Source of the DNA: Candidatus Calditenuis fumarioli
GTDB lineage: Archaea; Thermoproteota; Nitrososphaeria_A; Caldarchaeales; Calditenuaceae
Assembly (NCBI GenBank): GCA_030059665.1
Contig: JANVYR010000001.1
Span: 480,191-544,190 of the forward strand
Direction of reading: 5' to 3'
DNA: 64,000 bases
Positions within the stretch are counted from its first letter, which is position 1, and every line of letters begins with the position of its first letter. The notes under the pieces were generated by a model. The model saw nothing but the letters and a program-made list of their open reading frames with translations. It ran no database searches and was not told the DNA's origin. A program made the position numbers and the translations under genes. This document shows, in pieces, positions 1 through 8,283 of this stretch.

Positions 1-116
1 CACCGACCCTGAGGCCCGACGACGTCATAGTGGTGAACCTGAGCGGCCGGGGAGACAAGGACCTCGAGACCGTTCTCGGGTGGTTGCGGGATGAGGGAGC
101 TGGAGGAGGCATTTGA
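1..116 (+). CDS. trpB: Tryptophan synthase beta chain, C-terminal end (partial)
   Basis: The window opens inside a gene read in frame 3 (codons from base 3), whose last 37 codons include VVNLSGRGDKD, the conserved C-terminal segment of the PLP-dependent beta chain that condenses indole with serine. The TGA stop is at 114-116. The gene overlaps the trpA start at 91 by 26 bp, the usual trpBA arrangement with translational coupling. Only the tail is visible, so a choice between TrpB1 and TrpB2 type cannot be made. Confidence 0.88.
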   Translation, partial: PTLRPDDVIVVNLSGRGDKDLETVLGWLRDEGAGGGI

Positions 117-891
117 TCGGGCGAGGTCAAGGAGGGCTGCCGCGTTCGTCGCCTACATGACCGGCGGCTTCCCGGACAGGGAGACCTCTCTGCAGGTCCT
201 GACGGCGCTGGCCGAGGAGGGCGCGGACGTCATAGAGGTGGGCGTCCCCTTCTCCGACCCGATCGCCGACGGCGTGACGATTCAGGAGGCCTCGCAGATA
301 GCCCTGAGCAAGGGCGCGACCCCGAGGAACGTGCTCGAGACGGTGGCTCGTTTGCGTAGAAAGGTCGACGTGCCCGTGGTGCTGATGTCGTACCTCAACG
401 TCGCGTTCAGGTACGGCCTCCAGAGGTTCGCCGAGGACGCGCGTTCCTGCGGCGTCTCAGCCGTCATCTTCCCCGACCTTCCGCTCGAGGAATTGGGACC
501 CATCGCGGAGGTGATGAGGGGGAGGGGGCTGGGCGTTGTTCTTCTGGGATCGCCGGTGACTAGGGACGAGAGGCTCGTGAGGATCCTCGATGCCAGCGAC
601 TGCTTCACCTACCTCGTCTCGGTTACCGGTGTCACCGGAGAGAGAAGCGAGGTCCCCAGGAGCGCGATCGACCTGCTCAGGAGGGCGAAGTCCTTGAGGC
701 CCAAGTCGAGGGTTGCCGTGGGGTTCGGGGTCTCCTCACCCGAGCACGGAGCGCTGCTCTCCAGAGAGGGCGCCGACGGCGTTGTGGTCGGCAGCAAGCT
801 CGTCTCAATCGTCAGGAGGGGAACGCTTGACGAGCTGAGGGACTTCGTGAGGGAGTTCCGGAATTCTCTCGTTAGATCCCACACACCCTAG
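91..891 (+). CDS. trpA: Tryptophan synthase alpha chain
   Basis: This 266-residue TIM-barrel protein is close to the usual family length of about 250-270. It cleaves indole-3-glycerol phosphate to indole and glyceraldehyde 3-phosphate in the alpha2beta2 complex. The catalytic pair is visible as Glu49 in EVGVPFSDP and Asp60 in PIADG, the same numbers as in the E. coli enzyme. The phosphate-binding end (VGFGVSSPEH and VVVGSKLV) and the flexible loop (VSVTGVTGER) are present. The ATG lies inside the 3' end of trpB. It is probably the last gene of a trp operon that starts to the left, since the next gene is on the other strand. Confidence 0.96.
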   Translation: MRELEEAFDRARSRRAAAFVAYMTGGFPDRETSLQVLTALAEEGADVIEVGVPFSDPIADGVTIQEASQIALSKGATPRNVLETVARLRRKVDVPVVLMSYLNVAFRYGLQRFAEDARSCGVSAVIFPDLPLEELGPIAEVMRGRGLGVVLLGSPVTRDERLVRILDASDCFTYLVSVTGVTGERSEVPRSAIDLLRRAKSLRPKSRVAVGFGVSSPEHGALLSREGADGVVVGSKLVSIVRRGTLDELRDFVREFRNSLVRSHTP

Positions 892-945
892 AAGGTCCGA
901 GGTATCGCAGAAGCCTGCGGACGCTCGGCTGTTCTCGGACTGTTT

Positions 946-1845
946 TCACAGCTGGACTCGTCCCGGTGAGAACGCCTCGAGGAAGACGTCCAGGTCCACG
1001 TCGATGAGGCCACCCGACTCCACGCCGCTCAGCAGCGCACGCCTCATCCGCACCCGCATCCTGTGCTCGTGGAGAAGGACCTCCGCCGACTCTCCTCCCG
1101 AGAGGACCGATTCCAGGACCTTCAGGCCCACAGTAGCCGACTCGAGTGCGTAATCGCCGGCCCATGGGGGCAATACGTCACCGGATGCCTCGCCAAGCTC
1201 GAGGACGCCCTCGGTCCTGCGATCCTGACCTGCCAGGAGCGGGGTCCTGGAGAACGTCCTGCGATGGCTCTGGGGGTTTCCTACCTCCACCACGGCCCTC
1301 GGAGAGAGGGGTGCTTTGAGCGTCAGGGAGCGCCTGCCCACCTCGAGCGAACACTCGATCGAGGAGTCGATGACGGACGCCCTGACCTCGCCGACCCCAA
1401 CCGGGTTGAGGGGTTGGGTGCTGACGAAGTGCTCCGCGGTCCCGGAGACCTCGCCGTGGGGCGTCTGGGCCCTGAAGGTGAACTCGCCCTGATCGGTACG
1501 GTGGAAGAGGGGCCTGCACCACGTGTGTACCTCGCAGCCTCCGAGCGTCAGGTGCTCCGCGAGCCTCCTCACGCCAATGACCCAGACCCTCTCGGAGGAC
1601 CCCCTCACCATCACCCGCTCGCCGAGACGGAGCTTCAGCGTCAGCTTGAAGGGACCGTGCAATAACGCCTCCTTCGGGACCCCTTCGGCCCTTATGGTCC
1701 CCTCCAGAACCGGCAGGTAAGGGTGCCTGCCGCCGAGCCGGGGGCCCTCCTCCAAGACCAGAACCCTGAACCCCTTGGAGTGGAGGCGGTTTGCGAGCCA
1801 AACTGCAGTCAGATCAGATCCGTGCACAACCGCGTCGTACCTCAA
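946..1845 (-). CDS. FAD/NAD(P)-binding oxidoreductase-like protein, divergent
   Basis: This 299-residue protein starts with a beta-strand, a Gly-containing turn and a helix (residues 4-33) that resemble an FAD-binding Rossmann motif followed by the acidic strand end VLVLEEG and a GPRLGG motif, as in amine-oxidase or phytoene-desaturase-like flavoproteins. The glycine motif is degenerate: the turn reads HGSDLT where GxGxxG is expected. The rest shows no clear catalytic signature and is shorter than typical family members. The start is TTG at 1845. It lies 3 bp downstream of the Trm112-like gene on the same strand. Substrate and activity are unknown, and loss of cofactor binding is possible. 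Confidence 0.55.
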   Translation of the reverse strand: MRYDAVVHGSDLTAVWLANRLHSKGFRVLVLEEGPRLGGRHPYLPVLEGTIRAEGVPKEALLHGPFKLTLKLRLGERVMVRGSSERVWVIGVRRLAEHLTLGGCEVHTWCRPLFHRTDQGEFTFRAQTPHGEVSGTAEHFVSTQPLNPVGVGEVRASVIDSSIECSLEVGRRSLTLKAPLSPRAVVEVGNPQSHRRTFSRTPLLAGQDRRTEGVLELGEASGDVLPPWAGDYALESATVGLKVLESVLSGGESAEVLLHEHRMRVRMRRALLSGVESGGLIDVDLDVFLEAFSPGRVQL

Positions 1846-1848
1846 GAT

Positions 1849-2211
1849 TCACCTGACCTGATCCCTCACGCTCGCGGGTATCCTGTCTCGCCAACGTTCC
1901 ACGAACTCGCGCTCCTTCCTCCTGTCCCTCAGGTCGTCCGGGAGCATCACGGGCACCTCGTCTATGACCGGGTACCAGCGGCCGCAACGCCTGCACGTGA
2001 GCAGCGCGTCGACTATCTCGAACCTCCAGCAGCTCCTGCAGTCCGGCTCCCTCCCGAGCTCGTTCAGCGCGGATCCGTGGTAGCCGCAGTAGAGCTCGCA
2101 TTTCCTCACCTCCTTCGGAGAGTACCGCTCCTCGACTGAGTAGACTTCGAGGTCGAGGGGGAAGTGCTTGCACATCGGGCACGCGAGCAGGTCCATGAGC
2201 CGGTACTTCAC
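1849..2211 (-). CDS. Trm112-family zinc-ribbon protein
   Basis: The N-terminus KYRLMDLLACPMCK is the hallmark of the Trm112/YcaR family, small proteins that activate methyltransferases acting on tRNA, rRNA and translation factors. A second CxxC (CRRCGRWYPVIDEVPVML) near residue 78 completes the zinc-binding and hydrophobic-strand signature. The middle holds extra cysteines (ELYCGYHG and DCRSCWRF), so the protein (about 120 residues) is longer than bacterial homologues of about 60. I chose the GTG at 2211 because it places VKYRL at the N-terminus. A GTG at 2229 would add six residues. It lies downstream of pyrI on the same strand. Confidence 0.75.
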   Translation of the reverse strand: MKYRLMDLLACPMCKHFPLDLEVYSVEERYSPKEVRKCELYCGYHGSALNELGREPDCRSCWRFEIVDALLTCRRCGRWYPVIDEVPVMLPDDLRDRRKEREFVERWRDRIPASVRDQVR

Positions 2212-2254
2212 GCCGCCACACGCCCGCACCAGTAGAAGAGCGTATTGCCCCAGC

Positions 2255-2737
2255 TCAGGCCACTGCGAGGTCCGGTATGCTCGAGAACTCCACGATGGCG
2301 TCGCAGTAGTAGCACTGGATGTAGCCGTCCTCCTTCAGGACCCTGAACCTCCTCACGACCGGGTCGCGCTTCGAGTTGGAGATGCACGTCACCTCCGGAC
2401 ACCTCACCCTCCCCTCGATCACGTCGGGGAGCTCGGGCTGGTACTTCTCGACCTTCCAGTCGCGGATGTAGTTCACGGTCACCGTGGGATAGATCAGCTT
2501 GACCAGCGCCGCGTCGGTCCTCGACATGTGGTGATGGTAGAGCTTGATGACGTCCTTCCTGCCGTACTTCCTGCTGGGAACGTTCTTCAGGACGATCACC
2601 GAGACCTCTGGGTCCTTCGCCAGCTGCTCGGCGTCGATCAAGCGGAGTACCCTGTCGGCCCTCCACGCCGGTATGTGATCTATCACGGTGCCCCAGTCGA
2701 TCTTCCTGACCAGCAGGCCCTCCTCCATCTCACCCAC
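2255..2737 (-). CDS. pyrI: Aspartate carbamoyltransferase regulatory chain
   Basis: This 160-residue protein has the two-domain layout of PyrI. The N-terminal allosteric nucleotide-binding domain contains VRKIDWGTVIDHIPAW and VSVIVLKNVPSRKYGRKD. The C-terminal zinc domain has four cysteines in the pattern C-x4-C...C-x2-C (CPEVTC, QCYYC) that hold the interface with the catalytic chain. It binds CTP/ATP to tune the first committed step of pyrimidine synthesis. It overlaps pyrB by 8 bp and follows it, so the two chains are likely made from one message. Confidence 0.96.
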   Translation of the reverse strand: MGEMEEGLLVRKIDWGTVIDHIPAWRADRVLRLIDAEQLAKDPEVSVIVLKNVPSRKYGRKDVIKLYHHHMSRTDAALVKLIYPTVTVNYIRDWKVEKYQPELPDVIEGRVRCPEVTCISNSKRDPVVRRFRVLKEDGYIQCYYCDAIVEFSSIPDLAVA

Positions 2738-3677
2738 CCAGTATCAGGTGATACAGGGCCATCCTCACCGGCAGCCCGTACGAAGCCTGCTCGAAGTACC
2801 AGGCGTGCGGGGTTCCGTCCACCTCGGGGTCCAGCTCGTCCACCCTCGGGAGCGGGTGCATCACGCCCAGCGTGGGCCTCGCGTTGGAGAGCAGCTCCAT
2901 GTCGACCCTGTAGCTCCCCTTCAGCCTCTCGTACTCCGAGGGGTCCGGGAACCTCTCCTTCTGGAGCCTGGTCACGTACAGCACGTCGAGCTCTCCGACC
3001 ACCCTCGGGATCTCCGACTGCTTCTCGACCTTATCGTAGCTGACGCCTCGCTTCCGCAGGTGCAGCTCCACCTCTGGCCTCACCTGGAGAGCCGGGGGAG
3101 CGATGAAGTGCATCGTGACGTCCTTGAACAGCGAGAGCGTGTAGACCAGCGAGGGAACGGTCCTCGAGAACCTCAGGTCTCCGAGAAAACCTATCCTGAG
3201 CCCGTCGATCGAGCCCCTCTTCCTCCTTATCGTGTAGGCGTCGAGCAGCGACTGGGTTGGGTGCTCCTGGCTTCCGCTTCCGGCGTTGATCACCGGGACC
3301 CTCACCACGTCAGCCGCGTACCGGGCCGCCCCCCTCGCAGGGTGCCTCATGACGATGCAGTCGACACCGTAGCCCTCGATCATCTTCAGCGTGTCGTAGA
3401 GCGATTCGCCCTTCGTGAGCGAGGTCATCTCCGGGTCCACAAGGGGCAGCACGTCGGCGCCCATCTTCCTGGCGGCAACGTGGAAGCTCGAGTAGGTCCT
3501 GGTGGAGGGCTCCACGAAGAGCAGGGCCACCCTCTTCCCCGAGAGCGAGCCGCTGAACCTCTCCGGAGACCTCAGGGCCTCGTCCGCGACCTCGAAGACC
3601 CTCTCTACCATGGGCCTGGTGAAGTCCTTGGAGCTGACCACATCCGCACCTTTCAGAGAGACTAGGACCTCTCCCAC
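2730..3677 (-). CDS. pyrB: Aspartate carbamoyltransferase catalytic chain
   Basis: The 315-residue protein carries the carbamoyl-phosphate-binding motif STRT (residues 58-61, in VEPSTRTYSSF), the second-subunit loop SLTKGES, HPTQSLLD, and the late loop HPLPRVDE that contacts both substrates. It makes N-carbamoyl-L-aspartate from carbamoyl phosphate and aspartate in the pyrimidine pathway. The start is a GTG at 3677. pyrB-pyrI is an operon, and CTP synthase (43644-45269) further along the window supplies the end of the same pathway. Confidence 0.97.
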   Translation of the reverse strand: MGEVLVSLKGADVVSSKDFTRPMVERVFEVADEALRSPERFSGSLSGKRVALLFVEPSTRTYSSFHVAARKMGADVLPLVDPEMTSLTKGESLYDTLKMIEGYGVDCIVMRHPARGAARYAADVVRVPVINAGSGSQEHPTQSLLDAYTIRRKRGSIDGLRIGFLGDLRFSRTVPSLVYTLSLFKDVTMHFIAPPALQVRPEVELHLRKRGVSYDKVEKQSEIPRVVGELDVLYVTRLQKERFPDPSEYERLKGSYRVDMELLSNARPTLGVMHPLPRVDELDPEVDGTPHAWYFEQASYGLPVRMALYHLILGG

Positions 3678-3935
3678 CTGAACCCGCCCGTGGCCTCAGC
3701 CTCCGTCGATATCAAGGTTGAGCCGCTTTGCGGGCGGCCACGTCGTCCGATGATACGGAGGCCCTTTTTCGGTTCATTAGCCCGAAGCACGCGGAGGACG
3801 GAGTGTGCCTCAGCCCCCTGCGCTCCATGAGCAGCCTTGACCCATCACCTGATGCTCAACCGAGACCCCTTTTATCGTTCGGCCCCAGAGACGGGATACA
3901 CTTATGAAAACGCAGCGGATTAGCGAATGAGGGCT
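3678..3935. other. Intergenic region with likely tRNA promoter
   Basis: No open frame here looks coding. AT-rich stretches CCTTTTATCG (about 3868-3880) and CTTATGAAAA (about 3901-3910) before tRNA-Gly are plausible TATA boxes for the tRNA. The pyrBI promoter must also lie near 3690-3710 on the other strand. Confidence 0.4.
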
Positions 3936-4009
3936 GCGGCCGTAGTCTAGCCTGGTAGGACGTGGGCCTGCCACGCCCAAGGTCCCGGGTTCAAATCCCG
4001 GCGGCCGCA
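3936..4009 (+). tRNA. tRNA-Gly (anticodon GCC)
   Basis: The cloverleaf folds by eye. The acceptor arms GCGGCCG and CGGCCGC pair at 3936-3942 and 4002-4008. The anticodon stem TGGGC/GCCCA encloses the loop CTGCCAC with anticodon GCC. The T arm is CCGGG-TTCAAAT-CCCGG. The discriminator is A, CCA is not encoded, and no intron is seen. Confidence 0.95.
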
Positions 4010-4033
4010 CCGAACGGACGTCTCCGGATGGCT

Positions 4034-4600
4034 TCAGATCTCATCGGCCATCTTCCTGAACCTCTCGTGGACGCCGTGACCCACCTCGACCTCCTCGACG
4101 TTCTCGTAGCAGCGCCCGACCTCAGATGCGTCTCCCACCCGCGCAACCGACTCGCCCATCGGGAAGAGAACCAGGTTCTCCTTCCGGATGTGGTCCCTGA
4201 GCAGGTTGACGTACTCCTCGCAGGTCGCCAACACGCCCGCAGCGGCCCCACTATCCCCGGACTCCAGCGCCCGCAGCAGCCCCTCGAGCCGTGCCACAAG
4301 CTCCCTCCCAACCTGGTGCTCGTAGAGCATCACGCCTATCGGGCCGCCCTCCCTAGGTATCCCCCTCCTCTCGAGGCAGGGGAAGAGGCAGCGCTCCTCC
4401 TTTCCGTGGTGGCAGCGGTCGATGAAGGTTCTCGCGAAGCTGACGAACCTCCTCAGGGGTTCGGGGTCGACCCTTCCCGAGGCCCGCCACTCCCTCATCC
4501 TCTCCTCGAGGCGCTCAAGGGCCCTCAGGATCACCTCGTGGTCCTCCATCAGGGAACCAGTGAGCGGGTGCTCCTCACCGTGCATCGCGGTCATCGACAC
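4034..4600 (-). CDS. Hemerythrin-like HHE cation-binding domain protein
   Basis: The 188-residue, all-helical protein contains spaced His/Glu clusters typical of the HHE fold: MEDHEVIL near residue 20, the HHGKEE cluster near residue 65, LYEHQVGREL and the later HIRKENLVLFP. These residues normally hold a di-iron centre that binds oxygen or nitric oxide or stores metal. The start is GTG at 4600, or the ATG two codons later. It stands alone between tRNA-Gly and a divergent gene. A role in oxygen or NO sensing or protection is inferred only from the fold. Confidence 0.85.
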   Translation of the reverse strand: MSMTAMHGEEHPLTGSLMEDHEVILRALERLEERMREWRASGRVDPEPLRRFVSFARTFIDRCHHGKEERCLFPCLERRGIPREGGPIGVMLYEHQVGRELVARLEGLLRALESGDSGAAAGVLATCEEYVNLLRDHIRKENLVLFPMGESVARVGDASEVGRCYENVEEVEVGHGVHERFRKMADEI

Positions 4601-4664
4601 CGCTCAACGGACGTTTCTGAAAAGCAGTCGTCTAACCCGTTCGCTTCGGGGAGGTGCGGATCCT

Positions 4665-4671
4665 CTTAAAT
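4665..4671 (+). promoter_or_regulatory. TATA box for a leaderless transcript
   Basis: CTTAAAT is centred about 28 bp before the ATG at 4696. This spacing predicts transcription starting at or next to the start codon and decides against the GTG at 4654, which lies upstream of the box. Confidence 0.6.
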
Positions 4672-4695
4672 CGTGCTGGACGGATCTGCACCCGG

Positions 4696-5373
4696 ATGGC
4701 GCTGGAGGAGGTCGCGAACAGGTGCAGGTTCCCGAGGGAGGCGCTCTACGACCTCCAGAGGCTGACCTGGTACCTCCCGATGGACGGCGGGGCGCTAAAG
4801 GTCGGGACGCTCCCGATCACCGTCAAGGGCTGGGGGAAGGTGAGGAAGGTCGAGGTGAAGCAGGTGGGGACGACGGTGGAGAGGGACAGGTCCCTGGCCT
4901 ACGTCGAGGCCCAGAGGTACGTCGGCCACGTCCGGGCTTCCTTCGCCTGCAGGGTAGTGGAGGTCAACGACCAGCTGGCCGCTGAGCCCCACCTGATCCA
5001 GTCGGACCCCTACGGAAGGGGATGGCTGGCGACGGTGGTGCCGTTGAACGCTGGCGACGTCTCGGCGCTGAAGGGGTTCGAGGAGGTCAGGGACGAGCTG
5101 AGGAGGGAGATCACGGAGAGGGGGATCGTGTGCTTCAGGGAGGTGCCGGACCTCACGATACCGGCGATCGGGGTGGAGTGCAGCATGGCCCTGATGGTCC
5201 TGAAGGACCAGATCGATCAGGTCCCAGTGGGCACGCTGATACACCTCGTCGCGGAGGGGGACGAGTCGTCGGAGCAGGAGGTGATGAAGTGGTCCTCCAT
5301 AACCGGACACGAGGTCGTCGACCTCTTCAGGGAGGGGAGGTTGGTGCACGTCCTCGTCAGGAGAACGAGGTGA
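4696..5373 (+). CDS. GcvH-like domain fused to a TusA-like domain, lipoyl lysine replaced
   Basis: Residues about 10-120 align without gaps to glycine-cleavage H protein (LAYVEAQRYVGHVRASF, VVEVNDQLAAEP, SDPYGRGWL), but the lysine that carries lipoate is Arg74 (motif EAQR in place of ESVK). Residues about 150-225 resemble a TusA/SirA sulfur-carrier fold: Cys162 in IGVECSMALMVLKDQ, then an acidic strand end, EVMKWSSITGHEV, and a final strand. The CPxP proline motif of TusA is missing. The ATG at 4696 is supported by the TATA spacing. The gene sits 6 bp before an ABC-exporter pair. A sulfur or acyl carrier role is speculative. The fusion and the lost lysine are seen directly. Confidence 0.6.
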   Translation: MALEEVANRCRFPREALYDLQRLTWYLPMDGGALKVGTLPITVKGWGKVRKVEVKQVGTTVERDRSLAYVEAQRYVGHVRASFACRVVEVNDQLAAEPHLIQSDPYGRGWLATVVPLNAGDVSALKGFEEVRDELRREITERGIVCFREVPDLTIPAIGVECSMALMVLKDQIDQVPVGTLIHLVAEGDESSEQEVMKWSSITGHEVVDLFREGRLVHVLVRRTR

Positions 5374-5379
5374 TGTCCG

Positions 5380-6291
5380 GTGTATGTGATAGAGTCGGAG
5401 GACCTCTGGAAGACCTACGACGGCCGGCGCTGGGCCCTCTCGGGCGTTGACCTGAGGGTCCGTGAGGGGGAGGTGCTCGCCCTCCTCGGGAGAAACGGCG
5501 CAGGGAAGACCACCTTCATCCGGATAGCCTGCAGCCTCCTCAAGCCCACCAGGGGATCGGTGAGGGTGCTGGGCATGGACGTCACCCAGGAGTCCTCGAG
5601 GGTGAGGGAGAGGATAGCGCTGGTGCCACAGGAGGGGAGGCCATCGAACCTGAACACGCCCTGGTCCCACGTCTACTACTACCTGATCGCGAGGGGCCTT
5701 CCGAGGTCCGAGGCCCGCGTCAGGGCGAGGAGGTACCTCCAGTCGCTGGAGCTCTGGGATGTCAGGGACGTGATCTGCGGCAACCTCTCAGGCGGGATGC
5801 GGCAGAGGGTGCTGGTGGCCATGGCGCTCGCGACCGAGGCGGACGTGCTCTTCCTCGACGAGCCGACGATAGGGCTCGACCCGCTCAGCAAGCAGACCGT
5901 CTGGGAGCAGATAAGGGACAGCGCCGCTGAGGGGAGGACTGTTGTGGTGACCACGCACAACATGGAGGAGGCTGAGACGATCGCGGACAGGGTGGCGATC
6001 ATCGACGAGGGCCGCATCGTGGCCTCCGGCACGCCCGAGGAGGTGAAAGCGAGGGTGGGTTACGAATACCGGGTTGACCTGAGGGGTGACGGGATCGAGG
6101 CGTCCGAGCTCAGCTCTTACGGGCTTGTCAGGAGGATAGGTGACCGGTACCGCGTCTACCTCTCCGATTCGACCGCACGGGAGCTGCTGGATCTGGCGAT
6201 AGCAAGGGGATGGACGGCCTCGCTCTCGAGGACCACGCTCGAGGACGCCTTCGTCCTGCTGGTGGGCGAGGTGGAGGAGCATGCGGGTTAG
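5380..6291 (+). CDS. ABC transporter ATP-binding protein (ABC-2 exporter type)
   Basis: The 303-residue ATPase has Walker A LLGRNGAGKTTF, the Q-loop in ALVPQEGRPS, the signature NLSGGMRQRVL, Walker B DVLFLDEPTIGLDPLS and the H-loop VVVTTHNMEEAE. A C-terminal extension of about 80 residues (DLRGDGIEAS onward) is typical of drug- or lipid-export ATPases that pair with ABC-2 permeases. The start is GTG, 6 bp after the preceding gene. The end overlaps the permease gene by 11 bp, so the pair forms one transporter. The substrate is unknown. Confidence 0.93.
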   Translation: MYVIESEDLWKTYDGRRWALSGVDLRVREGEVLALLGRNGAGKTTFIRIACSLLKPTRGSVRVLGMDVTQESSRVRERIALVPQEGRPSNLNTPWSHVYYYLIARGLPRSEARVRARRYLQSLELWDVRDVICGNLSGGMRQRVLVAMALATEADVLFLDEPTIGLDPLSKQTVWEQIRDSAAEGRTVVVTTHNMEEAETIADRVAIIDEGRIVASGTPEEVKARVGYEYRVDLRGDGIEASELSSYGLVRRIGDRYRVYLSDSTARELLDLAIARGWTASLSRTTLEDAFVLLVGEVEEHAG

Positions 6292-7042
6292 AGGCGCGCT
6301 CTCCGGTTTCCTCAGGTCCCTGTACGCCTCGACGATGCTCTTCGGCGTCCTGCCGTTCAAGCAGAACCCGTTCTGGGCCCTCTCGCCGGCCCTCGCGCCG
6401 TTCGCCTTCCTCCTCTTCCTCTCGATCTACAGGTTCCAGCAGGTCGTGCCGTTCGCCCTCATCGGCGGCCTCATCTCGATCGTCGTCGCCAACTCGATAT
6501 CGATGGAGAGCGATGCGGCGTTCAACAGGATCGTCCTAAGGCTCGACTCGATGTTCGCCCTGACGAAAGGAGGCCTGATCCCGTACGCAATTGGGCTGGC
6601 GCTCGGCAACCTGATCAACGCGGTTCCGGGCGTGGCCGTCTTCGCCGTGCTGCTCTGGACCATGGCAGGCATCACGTCACCGCAGGCATGGGCAACGATG
6701 CTCGGGGCCCTCACGCTGATCTGGGCTGTCGTCTCCCTCCTCGGCTACCTCATCAGCACCTACGCGAGGGACATAAGGGACCTCTGGGTCTACTCGCCGC
6801 TGATGACCGCGCTCCTCGGCTACCTGCCGCCGGTCTACTACCCGCTCGAGCTGCTGCCGGACCCGTTCCTCAGGGCCATCGCGTTCATCTCTCCCACTAC
6901 CTCCGCAGCGAGGCTGATGCACAGCGCCGCCGGCCTCGTCAAGCTCGGCCCGGGGGAGTTCGCCGTCCTCTGGGCGATCCCTGCGGCCCACGCGGTCGTC
7001 TTCGCAGCGCTTCTGTACAGGAGGGTCAGGCGGCCCATCTGA
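6281..7042 (+). CDS. ABC-2 type transporter permease
   Basis: The 253-residue membrane protein shows about six hydrophobic segments (for example SPALAPFAFLLFLSIY, VPFALIGGLISIVVANS, ATMLGALTLIWAVVSLLGYL and a last segment near the C-terminus). The arrangement matches ABC-2 family permeases, which export drugs, lipids or polysaccharides together with a separate ATPase. It overlaps the ATPase gene by 11 bp. No further subunit follows, so the functional unit is probably a homodimer of each chain. Confidence 0.88.
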   Translation: MRVRGALSGFLRSLYASTMLFGVLPFKQNPFWALSPALAPFAFLLFLSIYRFQQVVPFALIGGLISIVVANSISMESDAAFNRIVLRLDSMFALTKGGLIPYAIGLALGNLINAVPGVAVFAVLLWTMAGITSPQAWATMLGALTLIWAVVSLLGYLISTYARDIRDLWVYSPLMTALLGYLPPVYYPLELLPDPFLRAIAFISPTTSAARLMHSAAGLVKLGPGEFAVLWAIPAAHAVVFAALLYRRVRRPI

Positions 7043-7147
7043 CGTGCTCTTTAGCAACCGAGATGGGATCGTCGTAGGTTCCATGTCCAGGCGGTCGGTG
7101 GCAGGGTTATCACTTCGAGCACATCGCGTAAAACGGGAGGATCGCTT

Positions 7148-7618
7148 TTGGAGGTGAGGCTCAAACAGATAGGCGTCGTCAGGGTGAACGCGTCGGACGA
7201 TGAGGTCAGGGAGAAGTCCGGGCAGCTGGAGGGCTACATCGAGGTCTTCGAGGAGTTCGCGGAGGGCCTCGATGGCATCGAGGAGTACTCCCACCTCTTC
7301 GTGATCGCGTACCTCCACAGGTCCGAGTGGAGGGGGCTCCTGAAGGTCAGGCCGAGGAGGCTGCTCAAGAAGGGGTTCAGGGAGGACGAGCTTCCGGTGC
7401 TCGGGGTCTTCGCTACCGACTCCCCCGTCAGGCCCAACCCGATCGCGCTGACCCTCGTCAGACTGATCGGCAGGGAGGGGAACAGGCTACGCGTCAGGGG
7501 CCTCGACCTCTTCGACGGGACCCCGGTGCTGGACATAAAACCGTACCGACCGGATTATAGGGCGGAGGACTTCAAGATACCTGCGTGGGTGCTGCACGAC
7601 ACGCGGGAAGGGGTTTAG
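7148..7618 (+). CDS. tRNA (N6-threonylcarbamoyladenosine(37)) methyltransferase, TsaA/TrmO family
   Basis: The 156-residue beta-barrel protein carries family signatures: the N-terminal strand KQIGVVRVN, the motif IEEYSHLFVIAYLHRS, the conserved FATDSPVRPNPIALT and LDLFDGTPVLDIKPYRP. TrmO uses S-adenosylmethionine to methylate t6A at tRNA position 37. Archaeal members are assigned by homology only, and some may act on other substrates. The start is TTG at 7148. It is a single gene with about 105 bp before it and convergent with the V-ATPase E gene. Confidence 0.9.
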   Translation: MEVRLKQIGVVRVNASDDEVREKSGQLEGYIEVFEEFAEGLDGIEEYSHLFVIAYLHRSEWRGLLKVRPRRLLKKGFREDELPVLGVFATDSPVRPNPIALTLVRLIGREGNRLRVRGLDLFDGTPVLDIKPYRPDYRAEDFKIPAWVLHDTREGV

Positions 7619-7637
7619 AGTCCACCGGGTTCAGGGA

Positions 7638-8255
7638 TCAACGGTTGCTTGACGTGAGGTGACGGACCACAATGGTCCTGAGCTGGTCCGAGAGCCTGCT
7701 CAACCTGTAATCGATGGTGGCGTCGTAGATCATGCTGCCGTCGGCCCTGCTGACCCGAACGCCGCCGATGACGTCGATCGTCTTGCTCGAGACCTTCACC
7801 TTCACGCCCTTCTCCTTCGCGAGCTCCGAGGCCACGGACTTGACGGCCTTCAGGTCCTCCTCGCAGGTCTCCACCACGACCTCCTCCGAGCCGAGCGACT
7901 CGATGGCCTCCGTCAGCGAACTCCTGAGGAATTCCCTGTAGAGCTCGGAATCTCGGGTGGACTTGATCCGCTCTATCGCGTTCGTGACCGCCTTCCTCAC
8001 GAGCTCCTCCAGAGTGTCGAGGTACTCGCGCCTCGCCTCGGCCTCCACCTGGCTGATCCTCCGCCTCCTCTCGGCGTCGACCTCCCTCCTGACGGTCTCG
8101 AGGCCCCTCCTGAGCTCCTGGAGCAGCTCCTCCCTGCTCCGCTCCAGCTCCTGACCGATCCTCTTCCGCGCCTCCTCGAGCCTCACCTCGTACTCGGCGA
8201 TCGCCTCCTGGACCACCTCGTCTATCAGGGACTCGAGCGTGACCGACAAATCCAC
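7638..8255 (-). CDS. atpE: V-type (A-type) ATP synthase subunit E
   Basis: The 205-residue protein has a long charged N-terminal coiled coil (about residues 10-110, rich in Glu, Arg and Leu heptads) and a globular end with VVVETCEEDLKAV, VIGGVRVSRADGSMIYDATIDYR and LSRLSDQLR, the usual subunit E signature. It forms the peripheral stalk with subunit H/G. The GTG start at 8255 has GAAATATC about 22 bp upstream. It is notable that no other ATP synthase subunit gene is next to it. Confidence 0.93.
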   Translation of the reverse strand: MDLSVTLESLIDEVVQEAIAEYEVRLEEARKRIGQELERSREELLQELRRGLETVRREVDAERRRRISQVEAEARREYLDTLEELVRKAVTNAIERIKSTRDSELYREFLRSSLTEAIESLGSEEVVVETCEEDLKAVKSVASELAKEKGVKVKVSSKTIDVIGGVRVSRADGSMIYDATIDYRLSRLSDQLRTIVVRHLTSSNR

Positions 8256-8283
8256 GCCGATCCGTCATGAGCGATATTTCAAT

